Source: Brevibacterium permense
GTDB lineage: Bacteria > Actinomycetota > Actinomycetes > Actinomycetales > Brevibacteriaceae
Length of the DNA: 64,000 nt
Assembly: GCF_025506275.1 (NCBI RefSeq)
Contig: NZ_QYCP01000095.1
Location: 62,001-126,000 of the forward strand
Reading direction: 5' to 3'
Positions within the stretch are counted from its first letter, which is position 1, and every line of letters begins with the position of its first letter. Of this stretch, positions 42,698 to 52,844 are shown piece by piece. The position numbers and the translations under genes were made by a program. The notes under the pieces are model-generated. The model was not told the origin of the DNA. It made no database searches and saw only the letters and a list, made by a program, of their open reading frames with translations.

Positions 42698-44554
42698 TCA
42701 CAGCCAAGAGTCGTCGAGGTCTGTGAATGTTGTCGCCCTGCTCTCCACGAGATCGAACCATGGTCCGGTCTGCGGCAGTTCGTGAGCAAAGAAATACCGC
42801 GCCGCGGCGATCTTTCCCTTGAGGAAAGCAGAGTCGCCACGTTCACCGACGATCGCCTCGGCAGCCATTCCCTGCTGCAGCCACAGCCACGCCATGACCG
42901 TGTGGCCCACTGCTTCCAAATAGGTCCACGCATTGTCGAGGGCCACCGTGGGATCTCCGCTCGACCACACTGCGGCGGTGACGGATTCGATCCGCTCGAC
43001 GGCTGACGTCAGCGCCGCAGTCTCAGCAGACCAATCGGAGCGGTCGGCCGCCTCGGCGAGGGTCTCCCGCATCTGCTCCAGCAGCACCTGCAGACCTTCC
43101 CCGCCTTTCATGATCACCTTACGGCCGAGCAGATCCTTGGCCTGGATGCCGTGCGTGCCTTCGTGGATCGGGTTGAGCCGATTGTCGCGGTAGAGCTGTT
43201 CGACATCGTGATCGCGAGTGTATCCCGCTCCCCCGAGCACCTGAATGGCGTGGTCGTTGGCTTTCAGGCACCACACGCTCGGCCAGGTCTTGACGATCGG
43301 GGTGAGCACATCGAGCAGCAGTGCCGCACGATCACGCTCGGCCTCGGAATCAGCAGTTTCGGATTCGTCGAGCAGACGCGCGGCATAGAGGATGAGCCCG
43401 AGCCCGCCCTCGACGTAGCTCTTCGACGACAGCAGCATGCGCCGAACATCGGAGTGCTCCGCGATCGGGATCGGCTCACCATCGGATCCCGTCGCACCGT
43501 CGGGTCGACCCTGGCGGCGGTCGCGGGCATAGCGGAGGGCATCGAGGTACCCGTGGTACCCCAGTCCGACCGCGCCGGCTCCAACACCGATGCGAGCCTC
43601 GTTCATCATGTGGAACATACAGGCCAGCCCCTTGCCCCGCTTCCCCACGAGGTAGCCCACAGCACCAGCGGAACCGGCCGGAGTGTGCGTGCCCTCACCG
43701 AAGTTGAGCAGGGTGTTCGTCGTTCCGCGCCACCCCATCTTGTGATTGAGCCCGGACAGAACGACATCATTGCGTTCGCCGAGGCTGCCATCGTCGTTGA
43801 CGAGGTACTTCGGAACGAGGAAAAGGCTCAGACCTTTGACACCTGGCTGGTCACCCTCGGCACGGGCCAGGACGAGGTGGACGATGTTCTCCGAGAGTTC
43901 GTGGTCACCTCCGGAGATCCACATCTTGGTGCCGTGGACGCGGAACGCATCGTCGCCGCCGTGGGGATCCGGAACGGCCTTCGTCGTGACATCTCCCAGG
44001 GAGGAGCCGACCTCGGGTTCGGACAGGCACATGGTGCCGAAGAAGCGGCCGTCGAGCTCGGGCACAACGAACTTCTCGATCTGTTCTTCAGTACCGTACT
44101 CGAGCAGCAGATTGGCGTTGGCCATGGTCAGCATCGGGTAGCTGGCGGTGCCGATATTAGCCGCCTGGAACCAGGCGAAGCAGGCTTTCGCGACCGTCTG
44201 CGGCAGCTGAATTCCGCCGACGCTCTCATTCATCGTCGCTGACAGCAGGCCGATGCCGGCGAACTGGTCGAGCGCAGACCTGATCTCAGGAATCAGCGTC
44301 ACTTCGGTGCCGTCGAACCTCGGCTCGTTGAGGTCGGACTTACGTGCATGGGTCGCGAACCGCTCCTTGGCAAGCTCCTCGCTGGCTTCGAGCACGGAGT
44401 CGAAGACCTCACGCGAATGGTCGGAGAAGCGAGGCCGTTCGCAGAGTTCGTCGACCTTGAGCCAGTCATAGAGTTGGAACTCGATGTCCTTGGCGGAGAG
44501 GATGGATTCTGTCGCAGTCGTCAAGACGCCATTGCCTTTGCTCTGTTCAGTCAC
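42698..44554 (-). CDS. Large acyl-CoA dehydrogenase with C-terminal extension
   Basis: A 618-residue flavoprotein, longer than the usual 380-400. Residues about 80-480 are the acyl-CoA dehydrogenase core (MCLSEPEVGSSLGDVTTKA, KMWISGGDHELSENIVHLVLAR, QVLGGAGYTRDHDVEQLYRDNR and NPIHEGTHGIQAKDLL, whose Glu is the probable catalytic base). The rest matches the C-terminal domain of the AcdA/DmdC-type dehydrogenases. DmdC acts on methylmercaptopropionyl-CoA, while relatives oxidise ordinary medium- or long-chain acyl-CoA, so the substrate is open. The GTG at 44554 lies six bases after a -10-like TAGTTT on the minus strand, suggesting a leaderless mRNA. Confidence 0.88.
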   Translation of the reverse strand: MTEQSKGNGVLTTATESILSAKDIEFQLYDWLKVDELCERPRFSDHSREVFDSVLEASEELAKERFATHARKSDLNEPRFDGTEVTLIPEIRSALDQFAGIGLLSATMNESVGGIQLPQTVAKACFAWFQAANIGTASYPMLTMANANLLLEYGTEEQIEKFVVPELDGRFFGTMCLSEPEVGSSLGDVTTKAVPDPHGGDDAFRVHGTKMWISGGDHELSENIVHLVLARAEGDQPGVKGLSLFLVPKYLVNDDGSLGERNDVVLSGLNHKMGWRGTTNTLLNFGEGTHTPAGSAGAVGYLVGKRGKGLACMFHMMNEARIGVGAGAVGLGYHGYLDALRYARDRRQGRPDGATGSDGEPIPIAEHSDVRRMLLSSKSYVEGGLGLILYAARLLDESETADSEAERDRAALLLDVLTPIVKTWPSVWCLKANDHAIQVLGGAGYTRDHDVEQLYRDNRLNPIHEGTHGIQAKDLLGRKVIMKGGEGLQVLLEQMRETLAEAADRSDWSAETAALTSAVERIESVTAAVWSSGDPTVALDNAWTYLEAVGHTVMAWLWLQQGMAAEAIVGERGDSAFLKGKIAAARYFFAHELPQTGPWFDLVESRATTFTDLDDSWL

Positions 44555-44570
44555 GAGACCAAACTAAAGC

Positions 44571-44584
44571 TAAACGTTCGTTAA
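44571..44584. promoter_or_regulatory. Candidate TetR-type operator of the acyl-CoA dehydrogenase
   Basis: TAAACG and CGTTAA around TT form a palindrome with one mismatch, about 17 bases upstream of the start and over the putative promoter. TetR regulators of fatty-acid genes often bind such AACG/CGTT sites; no TetR gene adjoins it. Confidence 0.4.
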
Positions 44585-44680
44585 GTAAAGCGATTCGTCC
44601 TCTCACAGTGCAAGGGTATGGCTATTGACCGGTTGTGAGGTCCGCCAAACGTCACCTCACCCCTGGGTTTCGGCACCCGC

Positions 44681-44698
44681 GAGAGATATAATTCTCTC
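44681..44698. promoter_or_regulatory. Palindrome-flanked -10 box
   Basis: GAGAGA, TATAAT, TCTCTC: a consensus -10 hexamer (44687-44692) enclosed by perfect six-base inverted arms, about 38 bases upstream of the small gene at 44730. This is likely its promoter and possibly an operator. Confidence 0.55.
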
Positions 44699-44729
44699 TA
44701 CAGTCTGCGTGGGAATGGGGCGAAGGATC

Positions 44730-44957
44730 ATGACCGCAGAAACGCATCGATCATCGAAGTTGGCCGAGATGATCGAAAAGATCTCTAAGGCGTTCACGAG
44801 CGCCAACATCGGCCAGGGGCAGAAGGTCGGCTACCGAGAAGACAGCTCCGAAGCACGGCTGCAAGCCACGGCTGAACACGAAGGAGTGAAGCTCTACCGC
44901 AATCCCGACGGTTCACATCTCGCTGTCGACGAATCCCACTCGAGTTACGACGACTGA
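44730..44957 (+). CDS. Small hypothetical protein
   Basis: A 75-residue soluble protein, charged and rich in Ser, Glu and His, with no membrane segment or signal peptide (MTAETHRSSKLAEMIEKISK at the start, acidic SSYDD end). Not recognised. The ATG at 44730 follows GAAGGA, and a consensus TATAAT promoter lies upstream with a hairpin terminator downstream, so it is a complete single-gene unit, probably well expressed. The frame extends upstream to 44625 but passes through the promoter. Confidence 0.7.
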   Translation: MTAETHRSSKLAEMIEKISKAFTSANIGQGQKVGYREDSSEARLQATAEHEGVKLYRNPDGSHLAVDESHSSYDD

Positions 44958-45005
44958 TCGACGATCAGCCTGAGAGCTGATTCGTCTGCTCAAGCGAGTA
45001 TCGAC

Positions 45006-45037
45006 AACCCGGTACACGGCTAGCCGCGTGCCGGGTT
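45006..45037 (+). terminator. Hairpin terminator after the small gene
   Basis: Fifteen-base arms starting AACCCGG and ending CCGGGTT pair with only two G-U type mismatches around TA, about 50 bases after the stop at 44957. Weak T content follows. Confidence 0.55.
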
Positions 45038-45125
45038 TCGCTGTGCCCCAGGTAGGATCGCCAGAGCCCTGATGCCACGCCGACCAGTCGGCGGAACACC
45101 GATGCTGAAATGAAAGGCAGAGCCT

Positions 45126-46436
45126 ATGCCCTCCCCCGCTGCTTCGCCGGCGCAGACGTCTGATTCGAGGCCGCAACCATCGGGTTTCCTGCGGGTCCTC
45201 CGCAATTACCGCTTCCCGCTCCTCATCCTCACAGGGGTGGTCATCGGCGCGATCATCGGCCTCGTCTTCGGGGAACGTGCCACCGTCATCAAACCGTTCG
45301 GCACGCTGTTCATCAACATGATGTTCACTCTCGTCGTGCCGCTCGTGTTCTTCTCCATCGCCTCCGCGGTCGCGGGAATGTCCTCGGCCGCGCGACTGGG
45401 CAAGATCATGGGCAGCATGCTCGGAGTCTTCGCCGTCACCGGCATCATCGCCTCCATCGCCATGATCGCCGCGCTGCGCATCTTCAACGCCACCGACGGC
45501 GTCCAGGTGGAGATGCAGGAGCCGGAGAACGTCGAGGACGTCGGGCCCATCGGAGACCAGCTCGTCCAGACCGTCGTCGTCGACGACTTCTCGAAGATCC
45601 TCTCCGCCGAGCACATGCTCGCCCTCATCGTCTTCGCCGTCATCGTCGGCATCGCCACCAGCAGGATCGGCGACGCGGGCAAGCCGTTCGCCCAGTTCCT
45701 CAACTCCGGCACCGAGGTGTTCCTCAAGTTCACCTCGATCGTGATGTACTACGCCCCGATCGGCCTCGGTGCCTACTTCGCCGCTCTCATCGGTGACCTC
45801 GGCTCCCAGCTCGTCGGGGACTATGTTCGCGCTTTCCTCGTCTACTACCCGGTGGCGATCGCCTACTTCATCCTCGCGTTCACGTTCTACTCCTTCCTCG
45901 CCGGCGGCCGCCGAGGCGTCTCTCGGTTCTGGGGCAATATCCTCGAACCCACGGCGATCTCCTTGGGTACGTCGTCCTCGGTGGCGGCGATCCCGGCGAA
46001 CCTGCGTGCCGGAGAGAAGATCGGAGTCCCCCGCGACATCCGGGAGACGATCGTGCCGATCGGTGCCACGATCCACATGGAAGGATCGAGCCTGTCCGCG
46101 ATCCTCAAGATCGCCTTCCTCTTTGCCGTGTTCCAGCGCGACTTCTTCACCCTGGAGAACATCCTCATCGCCATCGCCGTGGCGCTGCTGGCCGGAATGG
46201 TCATGGCAGGAATCCCCTCCGGCGGCTTCATCGGCGAGCTCATGATCATCACCCTCTACGGCTTCCCGGCCGCGGCACTGCCGATCATCCAGATCATCGG
46301 AACCGTCATCGATCCCCCGGCCACCACCGTCAACTGCGTCGGCGATCAGGCGAGTTCGATGATGGTCGCCCGCATCCTCGACGGTAAGGACTGGATGGAC
46401 AAGGCCGACGAGGTTGATCACGATTCGGTTTCGTAA
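45126..46436 (+). CDS. Dicarboxylate/amino acid:cation symporter (DAACS family)
   Basis: A 436-residue transporter of the GltP/DctA/GltPh family with eight membrane helices and two re-entrant loops. Family marks are LVVPLVFFSIASAVAGM in the first half, the serine-rich GTSSSVAAIPANLRAGEK of hairpin 1 and PIGATIHMEGSSLSAILKIA, the counterpart of the NMDGT region, then AGIPSGGFIGELMIITLYG and DPPATTVNCVGDQASSMMVAR, where the N-x-x-x-D sodium/substrate motif is visible. It imports glutamate, aspartate or C4-dicarboxylates with sodium or protons. It stands alone in its own unit. Confidence 0.93.
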   Translation: MPSPAASPAQTSDSRPQPSGFLRVLRNYRFPLLILTGVVIGAIIGLVFGERATVIKPFGTLFINMMFTLVVPLVFFSIASAVAGMSSAARLGKIMGSMLGVFAVTGIIASIAMIAALRIFNATDGVQVEMQEPENVEDVGPIGDQLVQTVVVDDFSKILSAEHMLALIVFAVIVGIATSRIGDAGKPFAQFLNSGTEVFLKFTSIVMYYAPIGLGAYFAALIGDLGSQLVGDYVRAFLVYYPVAIAYFILAFTFYSFLAGGRRGVSRFWGNILEPTAISLGTSSSVAAIPANLRAGEKIGVPRDIRETIVPIGATIHMEGSSLSAILKIAFLFAVFQRDFFTLENILIAIAVALLAGMVMAGIPSGGFIGELMIITLYGFPAAALPIIQIIGTVIDPPATTVNCVGDQASSMMVARILDGKDWMDKADEVDHDSVS

Positions 46437-46647
46437 GCTCAGTGAATCTGCCACACTCCCGAGCTCGTGGATTCGGTCAAGGCTCCTTCCGGCCGAATGT
46501 CTCGGAGATGTCATAGGAACGCAATAAGACTTCCGCATTTGCGACTCAGCGTCTCAGCTTCTGTTCAGATTCGGGCAAAAGGCTCTCACCTGGGCTGACG
46601 ATACTCGATTCCAGCAATGTTCCTGATCTGCAAGAGGAGATGTCACC

Positions 46648-47082
46648 ATGCCCGCCTTCATCAGCACTCACGCCGCAAAGTGGGGAGTCGCCGCATTTGC
46701 CGGCCTCGCTTCCCTGGGTCTCGCAGTCGGTCCGGCCTCCGCCGATTCCGCCCCCGCGTCCAGTGCCGCTCAGGCACCCCAGAGTTCGGGACACCCGAAG
46801 GGTGCTGTCAAGTACGTGGACAGACTGATCACTGCCTACGGCATCGGTGATGCCGTGGTCGTGGATCAGCTCGCCGCGAAGAACGTCGTCGCTGCCCTCG
46901 CCGATCACGACGACGGGCACGCCAAACGCTGGCATCGCACGTCAGCCGATTCCGGCAAGGGATACACCTGGGTGTCGTACACGAACCTGGACACACAAGA
47001 GGTCATGAATCTGACAGTGAGAAACGCGATCGCCGCGAACAAGGGCGGCGACGCTGTTCGTGAGATCGAGTTCGTCGGCTGA
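46648..47082 (+). CDS. Small secreted protein of unknown function
   Basis: A 144-residue precursor. The first 32 residues form a signal peptide (HAAKWGVAAFAGLASLGLAVG, with a predicted cut after ASA or nearby). The mature part starts with a Ser/Ala/Gln linker followed by about 100 residues with a GHPKGAVKYVDRLITAYG segment and a YTWVSYTNLDTQEVMNLTVR strand pattern. Not assigned to a family. AGAGGAG nine bases before the ATG at 46648 is a strong site. It is probably released or wall-associated. Confidence 0.75.
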   Translation: MPAFISTHAAKWGVAAFAGLASLGLAVGPASADSAPASSAAQAPQSSGHPKGAVKYVDRLITAYGIGDAVVVDQLAAKNVVAALADHDDGHAKRWHRTSADSGKGYTWVSYTNLDTQEVMNLTVRNAIAANKGGDAVREIEFVG

Positions 47083-47126
47083 GGACGACCCGTTGACATC
47101 CCGTTGACCGGATTCTGGTCGGCGTC

Positions 47127-47157
47127 TTGTCAGCAGGGCTGACCAGCTCGGTAGACT
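47127..47157 (+). promoter_or_regulatory. Promoter of the PLP desulfhydrase gene
   Basis: TTGTCA at 47127-47132 and TAGACT at 47152-47157 are 19 bases apart; the ATG at 47166 begins eight bases later, so the transcript is nearly leaderless. Confidence 0.5.
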
Positions 47158-47165
47158 CGGGAACC

Positions 47166-48188
47166 ATGGTCGCCCTGAATGAAGTCCCACGCCGCCGCTA
47201 CACCGCGGGGCCGACGCCTCTCCAACATCTGCGGCGCCTGTCCGCCGAACTCGGCGGACCGCAGATCTGGATCAAACGCGATGACCAACTGGGACTGGCC
47301 CAGGGCGGGAATAAGACGCGCAAACTCGAGTTTCTCATTGCCGATGCCCTGAGACAGGGCGCGGACTCGCTCATCACCGTCGGCGGGGTGCAGTCGAACC
47401 ACTGCCGCCTCACCCTGTCTGCCGCACGCATCGAGGGCCTCGACTGTCACCTCATCGTCGAAGAGGACCTCGGACCCGACGGCACCACCCTCGGTCCAGC
47501 AGGGTCGAATCCACCGGAGTACACAGGCAATTTCCTGCTCTTCGACCTCCTCGGCGCGGATTCAGTCACGGTGCTCGGCCACGGGTCCGACCTCCTCGGC
47601 GAGGCTGAGAATCTGGCTGAGAAGCTGCGCGGCGAGGGCAGGAAACCTTACGTCATCCCGGTGGGCGGGTCGAATCCGATCGGTGCGCTCGGCTACGTCG
47701 ACTGTGCCGTTGAGATGCTCGAACAATTCGCCGAGGCGGGACTGGATTCGCCCACGGTCGTCACGCCCAGCGGTTCGGCGGGTATGCAGGCCGGACTCGT
47801 CGTCGGCCTCCACAGCGCAGGAAGCGATGCACCGGTCATCGGCATCAATGTCAGCCGGACACAGGCCGAGCAGGAACCGAAGATCGTCGACCTCGTCGAT
47901 TCCACAGCACAGTTCCTCGGCCTGCCCCCGGTCCCTCGCGCAGCCACAGTGGGACTCGGTGATTATGTCGGGGCTGGATACGCTCTGCCTACCGCCGGGA
48001 TGGTCGAGGTTGTGCGTCTCTTCGCCCGCACCGAGGGCATCGTCCTCGACCCGGTCTATACCGGCAAGGCAGCGGCCGGCCTCATCGACCTCATCAGGTC
48101 CGGCCGTTTCTCTTCCGACGACGAGGTCGTCTTCATCCACTCCGGCGGATCCCCCGGACTCTACGCCCGTGCCCAGGCGTTTGCCTGA
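47166..48188 (+). CDS. D-cysteine desulfhydrase / ACC-deaminase family PLP enzyme
   Basis: A 340-residue fold-type II PLP enzyme. The cofactor lysine is in LAQGGNKTRKLEFL; VGGVQSNHCRLTLSAAR binds the carboxylate, VTPSGSAGMQAGLVVG and FIHSGGSPGLYA bind the phosphate. This is the pattern of D-cysteine desulfhydrases (DcyD/YedO) and the closely similar ACC deaminases, which break D-cysteine or 1-aminocyclopropane-1-carboxylate to ammonia and a 2-keto acid. The two activities cannot be separated with certainty by eye. It lies 38 bases upstream of rraA, probably in one operon. Confidence 0.87.
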   Translation: MVALNEVPRRRYTAGPTPLQHLRRLSAELGGPQIWIKRDDQLGLAQGGNKTRKLEFLIADALRQGADSLITVGGVQSNHCRLTLSAARIEGLDCHLIVEEDLGPDGTTLGPAGSNPPEYTGNFLLFDLLGADSVTVLGHGSDLLGEAENLAEKLRGEGRKPYVIPVGGSNPIGALGYVDCAVEMLEQFAEAGLDSPTVVTPSGSAGMQAGLVVGLHSAGSDAPVIGINVSRTQAEQEPKIVDLVDSTAQFLGLPPVPRAATVGLGDYVGAGYALPTAGMVEVVRLFARTEGIVLDPVYTGKAAAGLIDLIRSGRFSSDDEVVFIHSGGSPGLYARAQAFA

Positions 48189-48226
48189 GCACCCCGCAGC
48201 TCCCACCACCGACGGAAGGCACACAG

Positions 48227-48694
48227 ATGACAGTTTCGACAGCAGACCTGTGGGACGAACGCGGCGACGAGCTTTATTCGATTGCCCTGAATTTCGGCGA
48301 CTTCGGAGCCAAAACATCATTCTCCGGACCAGCCCGCACCATCCGCTGCTTCCAGGACAACGGGCTGGTCAAGCAGACACTCAACCAGCCCGGCGACGGC
48401 GCCGTGCTCGTCATCGACGGTGACGGATCGATCGCCACCGCCCTCATGGGTGACATGATCGCCGAGGCAGGAGTTCGAAACGGTTGGAACGGTGTCGTCA
48501 TCAACGGTGCTGTCCGCGACCGTGAGGCACTGGCCGAGATGGAGTTCGGGATCAAGGCTCTGGCCAGCAACCCGCGCAAAAGCGCGAAAGACGGTGCTGG
48601 TGAGATCGACGTGACCGTCGAGATCGGCGGCGCGACGATCCGCCCGGGAGCGATGATCTTCGCCGATGCCGACGGAGTCGCCGTCGAGAAGTAG
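48227..48694 (+). CDS. rraA: RraA family protein
   Basis: A 155-residue RraA-fold protein matching the family: TADLWDERGDEL, the central GDGAVLVIDGDGSIATALMGDMIAE loop and GWNGVVINGAVRDREALAEM. Enterobacterial RraA inhibits RNase E; many relatives are divalent-metal-dependent 4-hydroxy-4-methyl-2-oxoglutarate or oxaloacetate aldolases, whose G-D-x-A and N-G-x-x-R-D motifs are present here. In actinomycetes the physiological role is unproven. It follows the desulfhydrase gene on the same strand. Confidence 0.88.
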   Translation: MTVSTADLWDERGDELYSIALNFGDFGAKTSFSGPARTIRCFQDNGLVKQTLNQPGDGAVLVIDGDGSIATALMGDMIAEAGVRNGWNGVVINGAVRDREALAEMEFGIKALASNPRKSAKDGAGEIDVTVEIGGATIRPGAMIFADADGVAVEK

Positions 48695-48706
48695 GGCGGC
48701 AGAGAC

Positions 48707-49216
48707 TCACCGATGAATGGTGTCGAAGCTCTGTTCGGCTGAGTCCCAGATGTCGGCAACATCGATCTGACCATCGGCGGCCAGCTCTTCGACCGTCGAC
48801 CGGTCGTAGAGGTACGCCCACTCCCCTGCCGACACGACTCCGGTGACCACGAGGATGTCATAGTCGAAACCTGCCCGTGACGTCGCCTGGACGATGAACG
48901 CCGTGGCTTCCAAGTCTTTGACTTCGTCCTCAGTCGAGGCGAAGTGGACATGGAGGCGTTCTGGTTCGGTCTCGTGGTTGAAGTCGGGGTTCGTCTCGGA
49001 TTCGAGACTCACCTCGACGCCGTCCAAGGACTGCGCCACATAATCCGAGAGCTCGTCAAGGGAATCGAAGCCCTGCTCCACGACATCCAGAGTCGCCGTC
49101 GGAGTCGTTTCGGGTTCCGAAGATGAGCCGGAATCGGAGCCGCAGCCACTGAGGGCGATGAGTGCGGCGGTCAGGAGCCCGGCGAGAGCAGGGGCGGACT
49201 TCGAATCGAACCTCAT
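48707..49216 (-). CDS. Hypothetical lipoprotein
   Basis: A 169-residue protein with a lipoprotein signal peptide: a charged start, the hydrophobic ALAGLLTAALIALSG and the lipobox LSGC at about 22-25, followed by a Ser/Glu/Thr-rich linker. The mature domain (about 45-169) is acidic, with EEDEVKDLEATAFIVQA-like mixed alpha/beta character, and is not recognised. It is convergent with rraA. Probably anchored to the outer face of the membrane. Confidence 0.78.
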   Translation of the reverse strand: MRFDSKSAPALAGLLTAALIALSGCGSDSGSSSEPETTPTATLDVVEQGFDSLDELSDYVAQSLDGVEVSLESETNPDFNHETEPERLHVHFASTEDEVKDLEATAFIVQATSRAGFDYDILVVTGVVSAGEWAYLYDRSTVEELAADGQIDVADIWDSAEQSFDTIHR

Positions 49217-49334
49217 GGCACCAGCCTATCGGCGGGCGCGCGCTGGCGCCGCATCGCCCCTATTGCATAGACCGTGGTGCTCCGGTGGGATCCGGATCAC
49301 CTCGGCGCGGAACGGGAACAGATCCTCTGTCTCT

Positions 49335-49354
49335 TTAGTTGAAAGTTCAACTAA
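49335..49354. promoter_or_regulatory. Perfect 20-bp MarR-type operator
   Basis: TTAGTTGAA and TTCAACTAA are exact complements around AG, about 47 bases before the ATG at 49401, overlapping the promoter region of the VOC gene. Such sites are typical of MarR-family repressors of aromatic or quinone-responsive genes. No MarR gene is nearby. Confidence 0.65.
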
Positions 49355-49400
49355 TGTGATCTACACTCGAAACAGCAGTCGATCCGCTCAGGAGAACAGC

Positions 49401-50360
49401 ATGATCACCACCCCCATCCAGGCACCAAAACCCACCGACCTGAAGATGCCTTCCGTCGACGACAAGCGACTCAGCTCCGCCACCGGAATGGACGCCGTGA
49501 CCCTGCGCGTCGGCGATCTCGAGAAGATGTCGAACTACTACTCGAACGCCCTCGCCATGGAGCCCCTCGAGGAGACCTCCCGCGACGGCGAGGTCCACCG
49601 CGTGCTCGGTCGCGGCACCACTCCCCTGGTCAAACTTGTGGCCACCCCAGGCCTACCCGGCGTCGACCCCAAGCAAGCCGGACTCTTCCATACCGCGTTC
49701 CTGTTCGACACCAAGGAAGCCCTGGCGGCCACGGTCGCCCACGCCGCGCAGAACACCAACAGCACCTTCGTCGGCTCCAGCGATCACCTGGTCAGCCAGG
49801 CCTTCTACTTCACCGACCCCGAAGGCAACGGCATAGAGCTCTACATCGACCGAGCCCGCTCGGAATGGACTCACTCACTCGACGGTGAGGTCCAGATGGA
49901 TACGCTCTACCTCGACCCGAACCGCTTCCTCGAGCGCCACCTCAACCATAAAGTCCTCGCGAACACTGCCGCCGAGCCCGGCATCGTCGGCCACGTCCAC
50001 CTGCAGGTCGGCAACATCCCGCAGGCCCGCGAGTTCTACGTCGACGCCCTCGGCTTCGAACCGTCACTGTCGTCGATGCCCGGAGTCCTCTTCGCAGCGG
50101 CCGGCGGTTACCACCACCATGTGGCCATGAACACCTGGAACAGCCGCGGTGCCGGCCCCCGAGCGGTCAGCCTCGGCCTCGGGGACGTGGCGATCAGCGT
50201 TCCCGGCCGCGAAGACCTCGATGCCCTGGTCGCTCGCCTGCGTGCGCACAACCTCGATTTCGCAGATGACGGACGTTCGGTGCGAGTCGTCGACCCGTGG
50301 GGCACCCGGGTCACTCTGGCCACCGGTACCAGCTCCATCGACGAGACGCTTGCGCGCTGA
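49401..50360 (+). CDS. VOC family ring-cleavage-type dioxygenase (CatE-like)
   Basis: A 319-residue protein with two vicinal-oxygen-chelate modules: residues 30-150 (MDAVTLRVGDLEKMSNYYSNAL, then HTAFLFD) and 195-310 (GHVHLQVGNIPQAREFYVDALGF, then HHHVAMNTW). HVHLQVG, HHHVAMN and a glutamate in the GNGIELYIDR-type strand supply the expected metal ligands. CatE-like catechol 2,3-dioxygenases share this length and layout; glyoxalase-type detoxification is the alternative. RBS AGGAGA precedes the ATG at 49401. A perfect operator-like palindrome lies upstream, implying induction by an aromatic or quinone. Confidence 0.85.
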   Translation: MITTPIQAPKPTDLKMPSVDDKRLSSATGMDAVTLRVGDLEKMSNYYSNALAMEPLEETSRDGEVHRVLGRGTTPLVKLVATPGLPGVDPKQAGLFHTAFLFDTKEALAATVAHAAQNTNSTFVGSSDHLVSQAFYFTDPEGNGIELYIDRARSEWTHSLDGEVQMDTLYLDPNRFLERHLNHKVLANTAAEPGIVGHVHLQVGNIPQAREFYVDALGFEPSLSSMPGVLFAAAGGYHHHVAMNTWNSRGAGPRAVSLGLGDVAISVPGREDLDALVARLRAHNLDFADDGRSVRVVDPWGTRVTLATGTSSIDETLAR

Positions 50361-50399
50361 CACTCCGCCGGTGCGAATAGCTCCATCGGCCAGAGCACC

Positions 50400-50437
50400 C
50401 TGAGGCGGGTGATGCTCAACGGCATCACCCGCCTCAG
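50400..50437. terminator. Bidirectional terminator between VOC and copper ATPase genes
   Basis: Perfect 15-bp arms starting CTGAGGCGGG and ending CCCGCCTCAG with an eight-base loop, followed by TTGTCT, in the gap between two convergent genes. Confidence 0.8.
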
Positions 50438-50452
50438 TTGTCTCCGCCGAGA

Positions 50453-52612
<2,160 letters not shown>

Positions 52613-52622
52613 GCCATCAACA

Positions 52623-52641
52623 TATACCCCTAGGGGGTATA
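52623..52641. promoter_or_regulatory. CsoR-like copper operator
   Basis: TATACCCC and GGGGTATA arms around TAG, eleven bases upstream of the copper-ATPase ATG. Sequence and place match known CsoR-type sites (TACCCC/GGGGTA). No csoR gene is in the window. Confidence 0.75.
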
Positions 52642-52844
52642 AAGCAAGAGTGATGCCACACACTTCCACACCAGCTGACCCAGAACTCAACATTGCATAA
52701 ATGCGCAGTTATGACACATACTTGCTCATACTGTTCAACTTCGATACTGATCGTCGACAGCCCCACGGGCATCACACGTCAGGTCGAAGCCGTTGAGAAC
52801 CACACACTCTGGCTCCCTGAGCCGGCCTCACTGCGGAGGACCTA

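Noticed and set aside
44913..46538. A 541-codon minus-strand frame over the symporter gene
   Set aside because: Asp/Glu/Arg/His-rich antisense composition; the plus strand encodes a complete DAACS transporter.
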